A DNA stretch of 6,830 bases, taken from the NCBI GenBank assembly GCA_958418185.1, contig CATZEP010000071.1, positions 1 through 6,830 of the forward strand, written 5' to 3'. Positions 5,777 to 6,830 of the stretch are shown one piece after another; positions within the stretch are counted from its first letter, which is position 1, and each line of letters opens with the position of its first letter. The position numbers were made by a program, and so were the translations under genes. The stretch comes from an uncultured Collinsella sp. (lineage in GTDB: Bacteria > Actinomycetota > Coriobacteriia > Coriobacteriales > Coriobacteriaceae). The notes below the pieces were generated by a model. The model was not told the origin of the DNA. It was given only the letters and a program-made list of their open reading frames with translations, and ran no database searches.

Positions 5777-6830
5777 ATGGCTACGTTCTTTCCCGGTGAG
5801 TCCCACACGTTTTCGGAGTATCTGCTGGTCCCTGGTTACTCGTCCTCGCAGTGCATCCCCAACAACGTCTCTCTTAAGACGCCGCTAACCCGCTTTAAGC
5901 GCGGTGAGAAGCCGGCAATCACCCTGAACATCCCCATGGTTTCCGCCATCATGCAGTCCGTCTCGGGCGTCGACATGGGTGTCGCGCTCGCTACCGAGGG
6001 TGGCCTGTCCTTCATTTACGGTTCCCAGAGCGCCGAGTCCGAGGCCGCCATGGTCAAGGCCGTCAAGGATCACAAGGCCGGCTTCGTTCAGTCCGATTCC
6101 ACGCTGACCCCCGACATGACCATGGAGCAGGTCATCGAGCTCAAGGAGAAGACCGGTCACTCCACCATGCCGGTCACCGACGACGGCACTCCCAAGGGCA
6201 AGCTCCTGGGCATCGTCACCAGCCGTGACTATCGCCCCAGCCGCGATGACCACCAGACGAAGGTCTCCGGGTTCATGACCCCGCGTGAGCAGCTTATCGT
6301 GGGCGACAAGAACATCAGCCTCAAGGTCGCCAATGACGTCATCTGGGACAACAAGCTCAACGCCCTGCCCATCGTCGACGACAACGATCACCTCATGGGT
6401 ATCGTCTTCCGCAAGGACTACGACAGCCACAAGACCAACCCCAACGAGCTGCTCGACGGCGACAAGCGCTACATGGTCGGCGCCGGTATCAACACCCGCG
6501 ACTATGCCGAGCGCGTGCCGCTGCTCATCGAGGCCGGTGCCGATGTCCTGTGCATCGACTCCTCCGAGGGCTTCAGCGAGTGGCAGAAGCGCACCATCGA
6601 GTGGATCCGCGCCAACTACGGCGAGGACGTCAAGGTCGGTGCCGGTAACGTCGTCGACGCCGAGGGCTTCCGCTTCCTGGCAGACTGCGGTGCCGACTTC
6701 ATCAAGGTCGGTATCGGCGGCGGCTCCATCTGCATCACCCGTGAGACCAAGGGCATCGGCCGTGGTCAGGCCACCGCGCTGATTGACGTCTGCCGCGCTC
6801 GCGACGAGTACTACGAGGAGACCGGCGTCT
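5777..6830 (+). CDS. guaB: Inosine-5'-monophosphate dehydrogenase, N-terminal 351 residues
   Basis: This cytoplasmic enzyme oxidises IMP to XMP with NAD+, the committed step of GMP synthesis. The frame starts at ATG 5777 behind AGGAG (5768-5772) and runs off the window, so the mobile flap and C-terminus are not seen. The barrel begins at residue 1 and is interrupted by a CBS pair (about 113-165 and 170-225, the second ending near VFRKDYD). It resumes with GAGINTR (Arg241), CIDSSEG (Asp261, NAD contact) and GAGN (288-291). The catalytic loop GIGGGSICIT holds Cys319, which forms the covalent intermediate, and is followed by KGIGRGQATA. These numbers equal those of Tritrichomonas foetus IMPDH. 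Sequence style (SAIMQSVSG, FSEWQK) also resembles that enzyme and the trypanosomatid type more than the common bacterial GuaB. GMP reductase is less likely because the CBS pair and the NAD-site Asp are present. Confidence 0.95.
   Translation, partial: MATFFPGESHTFSEYLLVPGYSSSQCIPNNVSLKTPLTRFKRGEKPAITLNIPMVSAIMQSVSGVDMGVALATEGGLSFIYGSQSAESEAAMVKAVKDHKAGFVQSDSTLTPDMTMEQVIELKEKTGHSTMPVTDDGTPKGKLLGIVTSRDYRPSRDDHQTKVSGFMTPREQLIVGDKNISLKVANDVIWDNKLNALPIVDDNDHLMGIVFRKDYDSHKTNPNELLDGDKRYMVGAGINTRDYAERVPLLIEAGADVLCIDSSEGFSEWQKRTIEWIRANYGEDVKVGAGNVVDAEGFRFLADCGADFIKVGIGGGSICITRETKGIGRGQATALIDVCRARDEYYEETGV

Noticed and set aside
5664..5888. Small plus-strand open frame spanning the guaB leader and start
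   Set aside because: It overlaps the real guaB start in another frame, has no ribosome binding site, and its product is low-complexity Arg/Ser-rich.
5885..6430. 181-codon minus-strand open frame opposite guaB
   Set aside because: Val/Asp/Gly-rich antisense shadow of the IMP dehydrogenase. No motif is recognised.

Overview
The window is a high-GC, densely coded stretch of a bacterial chromosome. GC-rich third codon positions, a sucrose PTS operon, an IMP dehydrogenase of the anaerobe/trichomonad type and the general style of the spacers suggest a gut actinobacterium of the class Coriobacteriia, most likely Collinsella or a close relative. That assignment is inferred from protein and base-composition impressions, not from a marker gene.

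Positions 2-4017 form a sucrose-use locus. It starts with the C-terminal effector-binding part of a LacI-family regulator, whose DNA-binding domain lies outside the window. A 184-bp spacer follows, carrying two exact copies of a LacI-type operator placed 26 bp apart against a probable -10 box. Next come a PTS EIIBC permease (scrA-like) and, on the same strand, a GH32 sucrose-6-phosphate hydrolase (scrB-like). The permease would import sucrose as sucrose-6-phosphate and the hydrolase would split it to glucose-6-phosphate and fructose. The permease has no EIIA domain and no fructokinase is present, so both must be encoded elsewhere. A strong 13-bp hairpin with a T tract closes the locus.

Positions 4114-5106 encode a short, divergent relative of the Cys/Met-metabolism PLP enzymes (cystathionine gamma-synthase family). 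It lacks the usual N-terminal segment and appears to carry arginine in place of the PLP-binding lysine. A long, nearly perfect hairpin of about 73 bp without a T tract separates it from a convergent gene.

Positions 5239-5583 (minus strand) encode a 114-residue stand-alone ModE-type winged-helix regulator. It is divergent from the last gene, and their 5' regions share a spacer with back-to-back promoter candidates, a perfect dyad and a structured leader.

Position 5777 to the window end is the first 351 codons of an IMP dehydrogenase (guaB). Its residue numbering matches that of the Tritrichomonas foetus enzyme at Arg241, Asp261 and Cys319. No RNA genes, CRISPR arrays or insertion sequences were seen. 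The observations most worth following are the possible PLP pseudoenzyme, the long hairpin repeat, the structured guaB leader and the trichomonad-like IMPDH.
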